A stretch of DNA of 64,000 nt from Stenotrophomonas rhizophila (GTDB lineage Bacteria > Pseudomonadota > Gammaproteobacteria > Xanthomonadales > Xanthomonadaceae). The notes under the pieces were generated by a model. It ran no database searches. It worked only from the letters and a program-made list of their open reading frames with translations, and was not told where the DNA came from. Made by a program: the position numbers and the translations under genes. Positions 33,727 to 42,209 of this stretch are shown here, piece by piece. The stretch covers positions 679,501 through 743,500 of the forward strand of contig NZ_CP016294.1 in assembly GCF_001704155.1 (NCBI RefSeq). The letters run 5' to 3'. How positions within the stretch are numbered: the stretch's first letter is position 1; the number at the start of each line of letters is the position of its first letter.

Positions 33727-34053
33727 ATGACCGCTTCGCTGCCTCCAATTCCTCAGAGACTTTGCGAGATGCTGAAGGAATACCCGGGTCACCTGGCCAG
33801 AATCCATGACGCATTGGCTTCCGTGGCGAAAGTGCCTCAGGTGGCGCCACGCTTCGAGCTGGCCATCTGGGTACTGGAAGATTTGGTGGGCGCTTTCTTC
33901 GAGGAGGCAAGGCAGCAGCTTGCTGTGGCAAAGAAGGAGGGTGACTCAGAGCTCGCCTCTAAACTTGAAGCGGAGGAGGCGCTCATGGCGAAGCTTGTCC
34001 TTCAGAAGCCTTGGTTTGGTGACAAGGACTTCTCAATCTTTTTTGGGAAGTAG
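33727..34053 (+). CDS. Probable immunity/antitoxin protein of the zeta-type effector
   Basis: A 108-residue helical cytosolic protein: LPPIPQRLCEMLKEYPGHLA, RIHDALASVAKV, FELAIWVLEDLVGAFFEEAR, SKLEAEEALMAKLVLQKPWF and SIFFGK. It ends 12 bp before the zeta-toxin effector gene on the same strand. No signal peptide is present, as expected for protection against a toxin acting in the cytosol. It is not recognisably an epsilon antitoxin. Two paralogues lie upstream (one intact, one truncated). The start at 33727 is chosen by alignment with the paralogue; a longer upstream frame exists but lacks similarity. Confidence 0.7.
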   Translation: MTASLPPIPQRLCEMLKEYPGHLARIHDALASVAKVPQVAPRFELAIWVLEDLVGAFFEEARQQLAVAKKEGDSELASKLEAEEALMAKLVLQKPWFGDKDFSIFFGK

Positions 34054-34065
34054 CGTGAGTGTCGA

Positions 34066-36597
34066 ATGGGCGCTGCAAGTGACCAACTGAGCAGCGACGA
34101 GCACGCGCGGATACTGAGGGACAAGATACTTCCCGCAAGTGATCTCGAGTCGTTGCAGTCTCATGTTCGGCCAACGGCGATCATCTTGGCCGGCCAACCC
34201 GGTGCCGGTAAAGGCGGGTTGAGCGAAGTGGCGAAGGGTGAGCTGTTTCACGATGCCGCCGTGATCGATCCGGATGCGCTTCGCAGATTCCATCCAGACG
34301 TCGTTGAATTCCGTAGACAAAACCCTGTTATCTGGTCGGGCCGCACGCATATTGATGCGAGTGCTTGGGCCGATGAGATTCTTGATGTTGCCTCTGCAGC
34401 CAGAAAGAACCTAATTCTGGACAAGACCCTTGGGAATGGTGAGCGAGCGGTAGAGCTGATCCGGGGTCTGCAGCAGAAGGGCTACTCCGTTGAGGTTCGC
34501 GTAGTTGCGGCGCACAAACTTGAAAGCGAGCTCGGGGTGGACGGCCGTTTCACCCAAAACGTCGATAGGCTTGGTCATGGTCGCCATGTACCCGAGAGTG
34601 CCCGCGAGGAAATCTACAACAACATCCCACGCAGCCTTCGTACCGTGCAGGAAGCGACGGACGTTCCCATCATCATCTACAGTCGGGAGGGGCAACGGCT
34701 GTTCGATAGTCAAACGGACAATCGCCCGGCGGGCACCGCACTTGAAGAGGAACGCAGCAAGCGGCTTCGAGACCCAGCTGTAACGCAGTACCTGAGGGCC
34801 TCTTGGGGCAAGCAGGTGGAGTGGCACGAAGGATTGCCTGTACGCGCCCACGCCATCCCCGGGATGGATCCCGACACTCATGCCAGATTGCTCCAGGAGC
34901 AGGCGTCGCAAGGGCTGGTCGATGGCGCGAGGCTTCAAGCTCACGTTGGTGCGACGGTTGACGAGGTGTTTCGTCCTGGTGCTGTGCCGGCGTTGGTCAT
35001 TCGGGAGCCCCGTGCCCCCAACGTTCTTAGAACTGGCGTTGGCGTGGGAGCAACCGTTGTTGGGTTGGCAGCAAGTGCCTATGACGCCCATGAAACCGGG
35101 GAGCGCGTCGGCGCCCTGCTGCAACAGCAGAATCTGCCAGCGGCGCAATCCGAGCTTACCCACTTTGCTGCACGCGGGATCGGCGGCTGGGCTGGTGGGA
35201 CGTTGGCGGCTGGCATTGTGGGGACCAGCGGTGCAGGACCGGTGGCGCTGGTCGCTGCAGATGCCTACCTTTTCTCCAAGGCATTCGAGAAGGCGGCCAC
35301 CCTGCGGGACAGCCATGCCATCTATCAACAGAAGGACAAGGCAGGCACGGAGTGGGAGTACAACGGGTACAGTTGGGTGCGGGAAGTTGCGCTTGACCGT
35401 ACGCAGGATGGAATAGATAACCCCATCAAGCAGGACGTGAGTGCCAACTACGAGAAGGCACGCGAGCTTAATGCGCTGGCAAGCGCCAGAGCCGTGGAAC
35501 TTGAGCTGGGAAGAGTGCCGGCGCCGCAGGACCCATTCAACATTCCTGCTCGAGCCGATGATCAATACGGACTCGACAACCCCAATTGGCGGCGTGATGC
35601 ACAGTCCGAGCAGTGGGTGCGACAGGTCAAGACCGGTGTAACCGGCGCCAATGACCGTGGAACCTACGCCCAACAGATTGCCAGCCCGGAGCGCGCTGAA
35701 GCGCTGGACCGGGAAGCCATGGCGCGCGTCGAGAGTAACATCGCCAATGGGAAGGAAGCTGTTGCGGCTGCATACCTTGAGAGCCATGCCGCGCTTCGAT
35801 CTGCCGACTTTGTAGAGGTCCCGCCAGCGGTGGAGTACGCAAGGGCAAAGGCCGACTCCGTGTTCGCGTCAGACGGTCACCTGTACCGATTGAACGACGA
35901 CGGGCAGTGGATGCATGGGGGTAGTGCGGCCCAAGGCAACCTTGCGCTCGAGTTGAACCTCACGAGACAGATCCGTCAGCCATCGCTTGAGCAGTTCAAC
36001 GCGCGACTTGCTGAGGCAAGTGCGCGTCCAGCGCCCTCGAACGCCGAGGTTGACCGAAGCGAATTGCTCCATCGGTATCAGAATTACAACGTGCGAGTAC
36101 CCGAAGAGTGGGTTCCGGCCATCGAGCTTGCGACACAGCGTACTCGCGAGGCCAATGGTCTCACGGGCCGCACGCTCCAGGAACTCCAGCGCGATGGAAA
36201 TTCGCCGTACAGTGCTGAAAGCGCTGTCGCCCACTACCAAGCCGGTCCGGACGGTGTGGCGCACCGTGTTGCCATGACCAGCGCGGAGGATATCCGCCAA
36301 GCGCACCGTGATCTCCAGGAGAGGCAGGAAAAGCCTACGCTCCAGGACACGCCAGAGCTGCGCATCGACGCGCTATCGGCGGACGAGCGTGACGCATATC
36401 AGCAGGCGCTGCGGGAGGCCAACCGGCAAGGGGCCTCCACCGATGAGCCCCACAGCTGGCTGCATTGGCGGCGATGCGGGCGGATGGCAGGGACGTCGCT
36501 GAAGCGCGCGTACCGGAGCTGCTTGAGAACGAGCCAAGCACTACCAATGAGCCACCTCCCTCGCAGCCATCCCCTCATCTGGCTGCAGCAGCGATAG
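34066..36597 (+). CDS. Zeta-toxin T4SS effector, N-terminal part before frameshift
   Basis: An 843-codon frame. Residues ~35-230 form a zeta-toxin kinase domain: AIILAGQPGAGKGGLSE (Walker A with GKG), VIDPDALRRFHPDVVEFR, SGRTHIDASAWADEILDVAS, ARKNLILDKTLGN. Zeta kinases phosphorylate UDP-N-acetylglucosamine and poison cell-wall synthesis. A glycine/alanine-rich hydrophobic stretch (~325-400) and a long helical region follow. After DEPHS (about codon 797) the frame leaves the homologous sequence and ends in 46 unrelated codons. The correct continuation, with the XVIPCD, lies in another frame from 36447 on. As it stands the product lacks its secretion signal. Confidence 0.82.
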   Translation: MGAASDQLSSDEHARILRDKILPASDLESLQSHVRPTAIILAGQPGAGKGGLSEVAKGELFHDAAVIDPDALRRFHPDVVEFRRQNPVIWSGRTHIDASAWADEILDVASAARKNLILDKTLGNGERAVELIRGLQQKGYSVEVRVVAAHKLESELGVDGRFTQNVDRLGHGRHVPESAREEIYNNIPRSLRTVQEATDVPIIIYSREGQRLFDSQTDNRPAGTALEEERSKRLRDPAVTQYLRASWGKQVEWHEGLPVRAHAIPGMDPDTHARLLQEQASQGLVDGARLQAHVGATVDEVFRPGAVPALVIREPRAPNVLRTGVGVGATVVGLAASAYDAHETGERVGALLQQQNLPAAQSELTHFAARGIGGWAGGTLAAGIVGTSGAGPVALVAADAYLFSKAFEKAATLRDSHAIYQQKDKAGTEWEYNGYSWVREVALDRTQDGIDNPIKQDVSANYEKARELNALASARAVELELGRVPAPQDPFNIPARADDQYGLDNPNWRRDAQSEQWVRQVKTGVTGANDRGTYAQQIASPERAEALDREAMARVESNIANGKEAVAAAYLESHAALRSADFVEVPPAVEYARAKADSVFASDGHLYRLNDDGQWMHGGSAAQGNLALELNLTRQIRQPSLEQFNARLAEASARPAPSNAEVDRSELLHRYQNYNVRVPEEWVPAIELATQRTREANGLTGRTLQELQRDGNSPYSAESAVAHYQAGPDGVAHRVAMTSAEDIRQAHRDLQERQEKPTLQDTPELRIDALSADERDAYQQALREANRQGASTDEPHSWLHWRRCGRMAGTSLKRAYRSCLRTSQALPMSHLPRSHPLIWLQQR

Positions 36598-37694
36598 CGG
36601 CTTCTGTCGAGCGCTCCGCGGTCGAGGAGCAGTCCACGGCCCAGCGAGAGCCCCAGACAGCTCAGGGGGCTGAGCAGGGCGCACGTGAGCACGTCGAAGA
36701 GCAGCGTACCCAGGAGGCGTTCGCTCGTACTGCCGAGGAAGAGGAGGCCCGGCGCGAAGCGTCCGTGGCCGAGCCACAAGCTCACACGGCGCCCACTTCA
36801 CCCGACATCGCCTCGACACCGATACAGCCGGTGCCTGAGCCCGAACCTGTCGCACGGCCACCGGTGGAAGTCCCTGACCTCGCTGCGACGGTCGCAGAAG
36901 CGAAGGCAGAGCAGCAGGTAACCCCCGAAGCGGTGCCGGAGACTGTTATCCGCGTGGATGCCAGCCAGCCTGAGATCGGGGAGCAGGCTGAGACGTCCGA
37001 GCTCCCGAGCATGGAGGATGCAGCGTCAACACAGCACCCACTGAGGGATGAAGTTTCGCTCGACGATCCTGTTACAGAGGCGCCGCCGAGAGACGTGGTT
37101 GAGCAGGTGGTGGTGGCCGAGCAACCGGATGCCGTTCTGTTGAAAGAACCCGCGAACGACGTCATCGCGAATCAGGCTGTGCCGGAGCAACAGCCGGAGC
37201 CAGAACCAGAGCCTGCCATGGAGCGGGTGGCGCAGCCCGCTGATGAGCAGGAACCTTGGACACCCCCCAACCCCGAGCACCCCGACCACGCCCTCTACCA
37301 GCAGATCCGCGAGGGCGTAGCGAAGCTGGACGAGGCCCACGGCCGCAGCTACGACCAGACCAGCGAGCGCCTCACCGGCAGCCTGATGGTGCTGGCCAAG
37401 AGCAACGGCCTGGACAGCGTGGACCACGTGGTGCTCAGCCAACCCACGGAAAGCCAACCCGGCGGCCAGAACGTCTTCGTGGTCCAGGGCGTGCTGGACA
37501 ACCCCGGCCACCAACGCGCCGGCATGCCAACGGCGCAGGCAGTGAAGACCCCGTTCGAAGAGTCTCTTGAGCAGTTTGACGTTGCGGCGTTCGAGCAGGA
37601 ACAGCGCGCCGCGCAACTGGCAACGCAGCAGCAGGAAGAAGATCAGCGCGTGCAGCAGGAGATGCAGGTTGCGGCGGCAAGCATGGGCTACTGA
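36447..37694 (+). pseudogene. XVIPCD-bearing C-terminal part of the zeta effector, out of frame
   Basis: Read in this frame it runs PQLAALAAMRADGRDVAEAR without a good start (TTG 36465 or ATG 36474, no ribosome-binding site). A long glutamate/proline/alanine-rich linker follows, then a clear XVIPCD: HPDHALYQQIREGVAKLDEA, YDQTSERLTGSLMVLAKSNG, SVDHVVLSQP, NVFVVQGVLDNPGHQRAGMP, FEESLEQFDVAAFEQEQRAA. The upstream frame ends ...STDEPHS. Removing two bases within CCCCACAGC restores STDEPQLAALAAM. A two-base insertion, a one-base loss or an assembly error would all explain it. Confidence 0.85.
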
Positions 37695-37700
37695 CTGCGC

Positions 37701-37916
37701 TCAGCTGTTCAGCGCCAGCCCCATCGGCGGCCACAGCGGGTTCATCCGGTCCAGGTCGTAGTCATTGCCAAATGCCAGCGCTGCCTCACGCGGCTCCAGG
37801 TCGTAGTAGCTCACCAGCAGCTGCTCATCCATCCCGGCGTCGCTGTGGTTGATGGCATACAGCCCGAGCATGGCCTGGTCGAACTCTTCCAGCCAATCAA
37901 GGTCGATCTTGTTCAT
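37701..37916 (-). CDS. Small orphan protein, paralogue of the one at 20819-21010
   Basis: A 71-residue acidic protein: MNKIDLDWLEEFDQAMLGLY, AINHSDAGMDEQ, LEPREAALAFGNDYDLDRMN. GGAGGATC is 6 nt upstream of ATG 37916. It converges with the zeta effector (7 bp between stops). Its homologue lies at the other end of the T4SS effector locus in the same orientation. No known family; a regulator or immunity role is possible. Confidence 0.7.
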   Translation of the reverse strand: MNKIDLDWLEEFDQAMLGLYAINHSDAGMDEQLLVSYYDLEPREAALAFGNDYDLDRMNPLWPPMGLALNS

Positions 37917-38114
37917 GTTGATCCTCCGAAGCGGATCGCAGGATCGCGCAGGGGCGTCTCATGGCGTGGGACGGAGGAATCCCGCCGCCGGCCACCCCTG
38001 TTAAGATGTCGGGGCCAGCCAGCCTTCCCACGTCATTCGACCGTGTGGTTGGCCGCTCCTCCCAGCGGCCACGCGAGCCAGGATCCTTCCTCTGCCTCTC
38101 ACAAGGACGCTCGC

Positions 38115-39257
38115 ATGCACCCTCGTTCCCTGTTCCGTTCGGCCGCCCTGGCGCTGGCCGTCAGCCTGACCCTTGGCGCCCCGTCTGCCTTTGCCGCTGA
38201 AAAGGCCGCCACCACCGCCGCCGCTTCCTCCGTGCAGCGCGCCGCCGTGGCCCAGGGCCTGTACGAGCTGGCATTCAGCCCCACCCAGAACGCGCTGTTC
38301 GTGGCCTCTTCGGGCGGCTTCGGCGATGCCGCCGGCCCGGCCCAGGTGCTGCGCCTGAATCCGGATTCGCTGACCGTTGAGGCGAAGATCCCGCTGGAGC
38401 GCAAAGCCTTCGGCGTGGTGCTCGATGACGCCCACAACCGCCTGTACGTGGGCAACACCGTGGACACCTCGGTGACCGTGGTCGACACCGCCTCCAACAA
38501 GGCCGTGGGAATCGTGCAGCTGATGGAGAAGAAGGTCGGCAAGGACGGCAAGGCCGGCTACACCCACGACCTGCGCGAGCTGGTGGTGGATTCCCCGAAC
38601 AATCGCCTGTACGTGACCGGCCACTCCGGCGAAGGCAGCGTGCTGTTCGTAGTGGATACCCAGTCGCTGAAGCTCATCAACACCATTCCGGGCCTGGGCA
38701 ACGCCAAGGCGCCGGGCTTGACCCTGGATGCGGCCAACAAGCGCGTGCTCACCTCCAACCTGCTGGGTGAAGTGGTCACCGTGGGCACCGACACCGGCAA
38801 GGTGGAGCAGCGCTTCAAGGTCAGCGCCGAGCAGCCGATGAACCTGGCGCTGGACCCGAGCGGCAAGCGCCTGTTCGTGACCGACCAGGGCCTGGAGATG
38901 ATCCGCAAGTACCAGGGCAGCAGCATTCCGGGCTTCGTCTCCAAGCACCCGGGCCAGCGCGTGCTGGTGCTGGACCCCACCACCGGCAAGGAACTGGCCA
39001 GCATCGCCACCGACGCCGGCCCGCTGGGCCTGCTGCTGGATGCACCGCGCAAGCGCCTGTACGTGACCAACCGCGAAGCGGGCACGGTGACTGCGTATGA
39101 CAGCGAGAGCTACAAGCAGGTGGGCACCTATGACGTGCCGACCCACCCGAACAGCCTGGCACTGGATGCGAAGAAGAACGTCCTGTACGTGACCATCAAG
39201 AATGGGGATAAGGACGAGAAGGGAAGTGAGGAGTCTGTGGCGCGGATTGCGCTGTAA
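38115..39257 (+). CDS. YncE-like secreted beta-propeller protein
   Basis: A 380-residue protein with a signal peptide (RSAALALAVSLTLGAPSAFA). The rest is a seven-bladed YVTN-type propeller: GLYELAFSPTQNALFVASSG, GVVLDDAHNRLYVGNTVDTS, LVVDSPNNRLYVTGHSGEGS, LTLDAANKRVLTSNLLGEVV, LALDPSGKRLFVTDQGLEMI, LLLDAPRKRLYVTNREAGTV, LALDAKKNVLYVTIKNGDKD. E. coli YncE is a periplasmic, iron-regulated protein of unclear function. ATG 38115 is chosen because it gives the signal peptide. A weak hairpin (39273-39305) follows the stop. Confidence 0.88.
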   Translation: MHPRSLFRSAALALAVSLTLGAPSAFAAEKAATTAAASSVQRAAVAQGLYELAFSPTQNALFVASSGGFGDAAGPAQVLRLNPDSLTVEAKIPLERKAFGVVLDDAHNRLYVGNTVDTSVTVVDTASNKAVGIVQLMEKKVGKDGKAGYTHDLRELVVDSPNNRLYVTGHSGEGSVLFVVDTQSLKLINTIPGLGNAKAPGLTLDAANKRVLTSNLLGEVVTVGTDTGKVEQRFKVSAEQPMNLALDPSGKRLFVTDQGLEMIRKYQGSSIPGFVSKHPGQRVLVLDPTTGKELASIATDAGPLGLLLDAPRKRLYVTNREAGTVTAYDSESYKQVGTYDVPTHPNSLALDAKKNVLYVTIKNGDKDEKGSEESVARIAL

Positions 39258-39272
39258 GGCGTGATAGGGAGT

Positions 39273-39305
39273 GTTGCCCGGCGTAGCTGATGGACGTCGG
39301 GCAAC
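39273..39305 (+). terminator. Possible terminator after yncE-like gene
   Basis: GTTGCCCG ... CGGGCAAC, 8-bp arms with a 17-nt loop followed by TTCGTTCG. The T-run is weak. Confidence 0.45.
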
Positions 39306-39364
39306 TTCGTTCGTGAAGAACGCAGGCGGAATGATCCAGCCTGCCCGTTGATGAAAGCGAGTGT

Positions 39365-39421
39365 CGTAACATGAATTTTCACCGTAACGCTGGTCGTGTT
39401 ACAGCGAAATTTCATGTTACG
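39365..39421. repeat. Long imperfect palindrome of unknown type
   Basis: Two 24-nt arms (39365-39388 and 39398-39421) with 3 mismatched pairs and a 9-nt loop. The outer CGTAACATGAA/TTCATGTTACG and inner GTAAC/GTTAC parts pair perfectly. It has no T-tract and is AT-richer than its surroundings. It lies between convergent genes. Confidence 0.7.
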
Positions 39422-39489
39422 CAGGCGGCGCGGACTGACACGTGCCAAGCGTTCTGGTAGCAGCGCAGTAGGCAGCATTGCCGAAGGGA

Positions 39490-40572
39490 CTATGGGGCTT
39501 CCTCGACGCCGCGACATGCAGGTTGCGCCATCAACCAACTGCGCGCAGCCGATTCTGCCTCTACCCCATCCTCCACTGCGACATCCGGCTCCAGCTTTCC
39601 GCCGTCGCCTTTCAATTTCCTGTCGACCGATACCGATACAGTAAGCAGCAACCTGCTGCCGTCAGGAAGTGGAGTTGGCACGTTGGCCGTGGAATAGCCG
39701 GCCGTCTTCTTACCGAAGCTGCGAGTGGCCGGGCGACCCCTGAAGGCCAATGCCAGTGCTTCCCCGGAACTTGCCGTTCTGGGCCCGAACAAGACGGCTA
39801 TCGGCGGGGCGGGCTGCCGCAGAACATAAGCCGCAGAATCCAGGCGCACGGGTGAGCGATCTCCGAGCAGGACCTGCCCGGATTCGATACTCCAGGTCTG
39901 ATGCTCCGCGCCACGGACGAATGCGCCGATGACCTCGCGATGCTTCGGGTCTGTGGACAACAGGGGTGCAATGCCGGCCAGCATGGGCCACATGTTGCCG
40001 CCGCCGTTTTGCCTGAGGTCCACGATCCAGCCGCAGGGGCGGCGCTGGTCCTCGCTCCGGAGCCACGACTGCAGCATCCGTGCGAAGGCCTGACGCCGCT
40101 GACGTGTGAGTTCTCGCGGCGCTGAAGGGTTGTCCAGGAAAGGCGGTACGCGGATCCAGCCGATGGGGTCGTTTGCATCCTCAGGACCACGCGTCGGCCC
40201 GGGCGGATCTGCTTCCGCATTGCGCTGACGAACCTGTTGGCTGCTGGCAGATCGCGGCTTCTCCTCAGCAGCGCCGGGCACCGCCTGTGTGCGGATCCAG
40301 CGGCCGTGGTTGGCTGTGCTGCGGGCGATCAGTTCGGTGACGATCTTGTCGGCTTCGTCCGTACTGCTGGCCTGCGTGAGCTGCCGGCGTGCTGCAGGCC
40401 AATCGATCTGGTCGCTGTGGAGCGCGCGTTGTTCGAGCAGCTGGAGGATGGTCTCGCGTACGTCTGGCGTTCCCTTTGCGCGCGAAGACGGGGCGGCCAG
40501 GGTTGGGAATATGCAGGCTGCGGTTAGTGCTGTTGTGGTGAGTAGTACTGCTAATCCTTTAGCTTTTGCCAC
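39490..40572 (-). CDS. S41-family (C-terminal processing-like) peptidase
   Basis: A 360-residue exported serine peptidase. It has a hydrophobic N-terminus (LAVLLTTTALTAACIFPTLA), which may be a signal peptide or a lipoprotein signal (TAAC). The S41 core is IGWIRVPPF, WIVDLRQNGGGNMWPMLAGI, then GPRTASSGEALALAF with the catalytic serine, and SFGKKTAGYSTANV with the likely general-base lysine. No PDZ domain is seen, unlike typical CtpA/Tsp. The start is GTG 40572 with GGAG 8 nt upstream. It is alone on its strand next to copy D of the GTAGGG repeat. Confidence 0.82.
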   Translation of the reverse strand: MAKAKGLAVLLTTTALTAACIFPTLAAPSSRAKGTPDVRETILQLLEQRALHSDQIDWPAARRQLTQASSTDEADKIVTELIARSTANHGRWIRTQAVPGAAEEKPRSASSQQVRQRNAEADPPGPTRGPEDANDPIGWIRVPPFLDNPSAPRELTRQRRQAFARMLQSWLRSEDQRRPCGWIVDLRQNGGGNMWPMLAGIAPLLSTDPKHREVIGAFVRGAEHQTWSIESGQVLLGDRSPVRLDSAAYVLRQPAPPIAVLFGPRTASSGEALALAFRGRPATRSFGKKTAGYSTANVPTPLPDGSRLLLTVSVSVDRKLKGDGGKLEPDVAVEDGVEAESAARSWLMAQPACRGVEEAP

Positions 40573-40616
40573 CTGAGGTCTCCGTGGTTGCCTGGGGTGC
40601 GGCGCCTTCGTTGCGG

Positions 40617-40675
40617 GTCATGCCGTAATCGGTTGTTGCACGGTTACGTGCAGTCGACTGGGGTGCGACCCTACC
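40617..40675 (-). repeat. GTAGGG-type dispersed repeat, copy D
   Basis: On the minus strand it begins GTAGGGTCGCACCCCAGTCG and ends ATTACGGCATGACC. It contains an inner hairpin TGCACGG/CCGTGCA-like (TTGCACGGTTACGTGCA). It is most similar to copy B at 7390-7447. Confidence 0.65.
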
Positions 40676-40736
40676 GTGGTGCGGCCTGGTTCGAAGGCGC
40701 CGCGGTGCTCTTTGCTTCGATGTTACGGCGAAATGG

Positions 40737-41732
40737 TCAGGCGTTCACATCCACCACCAGTCGCCCACGCACCTTGCCTTCCAGGAATGCCGGGAACACG
40801 TCCAGCACCTTTTCCAGCCCGATCACTTCAACGGTGCTGGCCAGCTTGCCCAGGTCCAGGTCGGTCGCGAGCCGCTTCCACGCTTCAGCACGCACGGCAT
40901 GCGGTGCCTGCACCGAGTCGATACCGGCCAGGGTGACGTTGCGCAGGATGAAGGGCAGCACAGAGGTGGGCAGGTCGGTACCCTGCGCCAGCCCGGCGGC
41001 CGCCACCACGCCCCGGTATTTCGTCTGCGCCAGGGCATTGGCCAGCGTGTGGCTGCCGGCGACATCCACCACGCCGGCCCAGCGCTCGGCATCCAGCGGG
41101 AGGGTGCGCGGCTCGGCCAGCGTGGCGCGGTCGATGATCTCGTCGGCGCCCAGGTCCTTGAGGTACTGCGCATGTTCGGGTCGGCCGGTGGACGCCACCG
41201 TGCGGTAGCCCAGCTTGGAGAGAATGGCCAAGGCGATGGAGCCTACGCCACCGTTGGCACCCGTCACCAGGATGTCGCCGTGCTCGGGCTTCACGCCGCC
41301 GTGTTCCAGCGCAAGAACGCACAGCATGGCGGTGTAGCCTGCCGTGCCGATCGCCATGGCGTCTTTGCTGCTGATGCCGTCAGGCAACTTCACCAGCCAC
41401 TCGCCGGGAACGCGCGCGCGCTGCGCCAGCCCGCCGTGGTGGGTCTGGCTGAGGCCGTAACCGTTGAGCACGACGCGGTCGCCTTGGCGAAAGCCGGCAT
41501 TGCCCGATTCCAGCACGGTGCCGGCCAGGTCGATGCCGGGAATGAGCGGGAACGTACGGATCACTGGCGAGGCGTTGGTCATCGCCAGTGAGTCTTTGTA
41601 GTTCAGGGTGGAGTAGTCCACCTGCACGAGCACATTGCCTTCGTGCAGGTCGGCTTCGTCAAAGGCCACCAGCTGGGTGGAGACCTGGCCGTTTTCTTTC
41701 GTGGCCAGCAGGGCATTGAATTTCATGGGCAT
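40737..41732 (-). CDS. acuI: AcuI/YhdH-type acrylyl-CoA reductase, MDR family
   Basis: A 331-residue medium-chain dehydrogenase/reductase of the YhdH/AcuI type, which reduces acryloyl-CoA with NADPH. Seen: VDYSTLNYKDSLAMTNASPV, TFPLIPGIDLAGTVLESG, GTAGYTAMLCVLALEHGGVK, VTGANGGVGSIALAILSKLG (the NADPH-binding glycine motif), GSHTLANALAQTKYRG and VRGRLVVDVN. No zinc-binding cysteines, as usual for this branch. It is divergent from an HxlR regulator whose start is about 100 bp away, so the regulator probably controls this gene. Confidence 0.92.
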   Translation of the reverse strand: MPMKFNALLATKENGQVSTQLVAFDEADLHEGNVLVQVDYSTLNYKDSLAMTNASPVIRTFPLIPGIDLAGTVLESGNAGFRQGDRVVLNGYGLSQTHHGGLAQRARVPGEWLVKLPDGISSKDAMAIGTAGYTAMLCVLALEHGGVKPEHGDILVTGANGGVGSIALAILSKLGYRTVASTGRPEHAQYLKDLGADEIIDRATLAEPRTLPLDAERWAGVVDVAGSHTLANALAQTKYRGVVAAAGLAQGTDLPTSVLPFILRNVTLAGIDSVQAPHAVRAEAWKRLATDLDLGKLASTVEVIGLEKVLDVFPAFLEGKVRGRLVVDVNA

Positions 41733-41834
41733 CGATCACCTCTGGGGACATGACCTGCATGCTATGGTCGCACCGTGGTTGCCACAAGAACTATGCTTTC
41801 CCATAGGTACTATGATTTTCAGGAGTATCCCGTA

Positions 41835-42179
41835 ATGGCGCGGCGCGTATATGGCAAAACCGGCTGCAGCGTGGAGGCCACGCTGTCGGTCATCGGCGGC
41901 ACGTGGAAGCCGGTGATCCTGTTCTACCTGGTGTCACGCACCCGGCGATTCATGGAGCTGACCCGGCTCATCCCCAACGCCACCCAATCGATGTTGACCA
42001 GCCAGCTCCGCGAGCTGGAGGCCGATGGCGTGGTAGTGCGGCATGTGTACCCCGAGGTGCCGCCGAAGGTGGAGTACAGGCTTTCGGAACTGGGCCGGAC
42101 ACTGGTGCCGGTGCTGTTGGCGATGCGGGATTGGGGGGATTCGTACAAGAAGACCCAGGAGACCGCTGAAGAGGCGTGA
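41835..42179 (+). CDS. HxlR-family transcriptional regulator
   Basis: A 114-residue winged-helix regulator. HxlR features are GCSVEATLSVIGGTWKPVIL (the conserved N-terminal cysteine and W-K), RFMELTRLIPNATQSMLTSQ, LRELEADGVVVRHVYPEVPP and KVEYRLSELGRTLVPVL. The cysteine near the N-terminus is often the redox or electrophile sensor in this family. Start ATG 41835 has AGGAG 9 nt upstream. It is divergent from acuI. The spacer holds repeated CTATG-type half-sites (41762, 41790 and 41810 region) that could be operators. Confidence 0.88.
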   Translation: MARRVYGKTGCSVEATLSVIGGTWKPVILFYLVSRTRRFMELTRLIPNATQSMLTSQLRELEADGVVVRHVYPEVPPKVEYRLSELGRTLVPVLLAMRDWGDSYKKTQETAEEA

Positions 42180-42209
42180 AGGCGCTCGTTACCAGGAAGA
42201 GAATTGACC

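Noticed and set aside
33413-33931. Minus-strand frame across the helical-protein gene
   Set aside because: It overlaps the well-supported plus-strand gene at 33727-34053 and the truncated paralogue. One segment looks slightly coding-like, but there is no start or family match.
36430-36480. Programmed frameshift in the zeta effector
   Set aside because: No classical slippery heptamer or obvious stimulating structure is seen at the junction; a two-base insertion or sequencing error is simpler. Not fully excluded.
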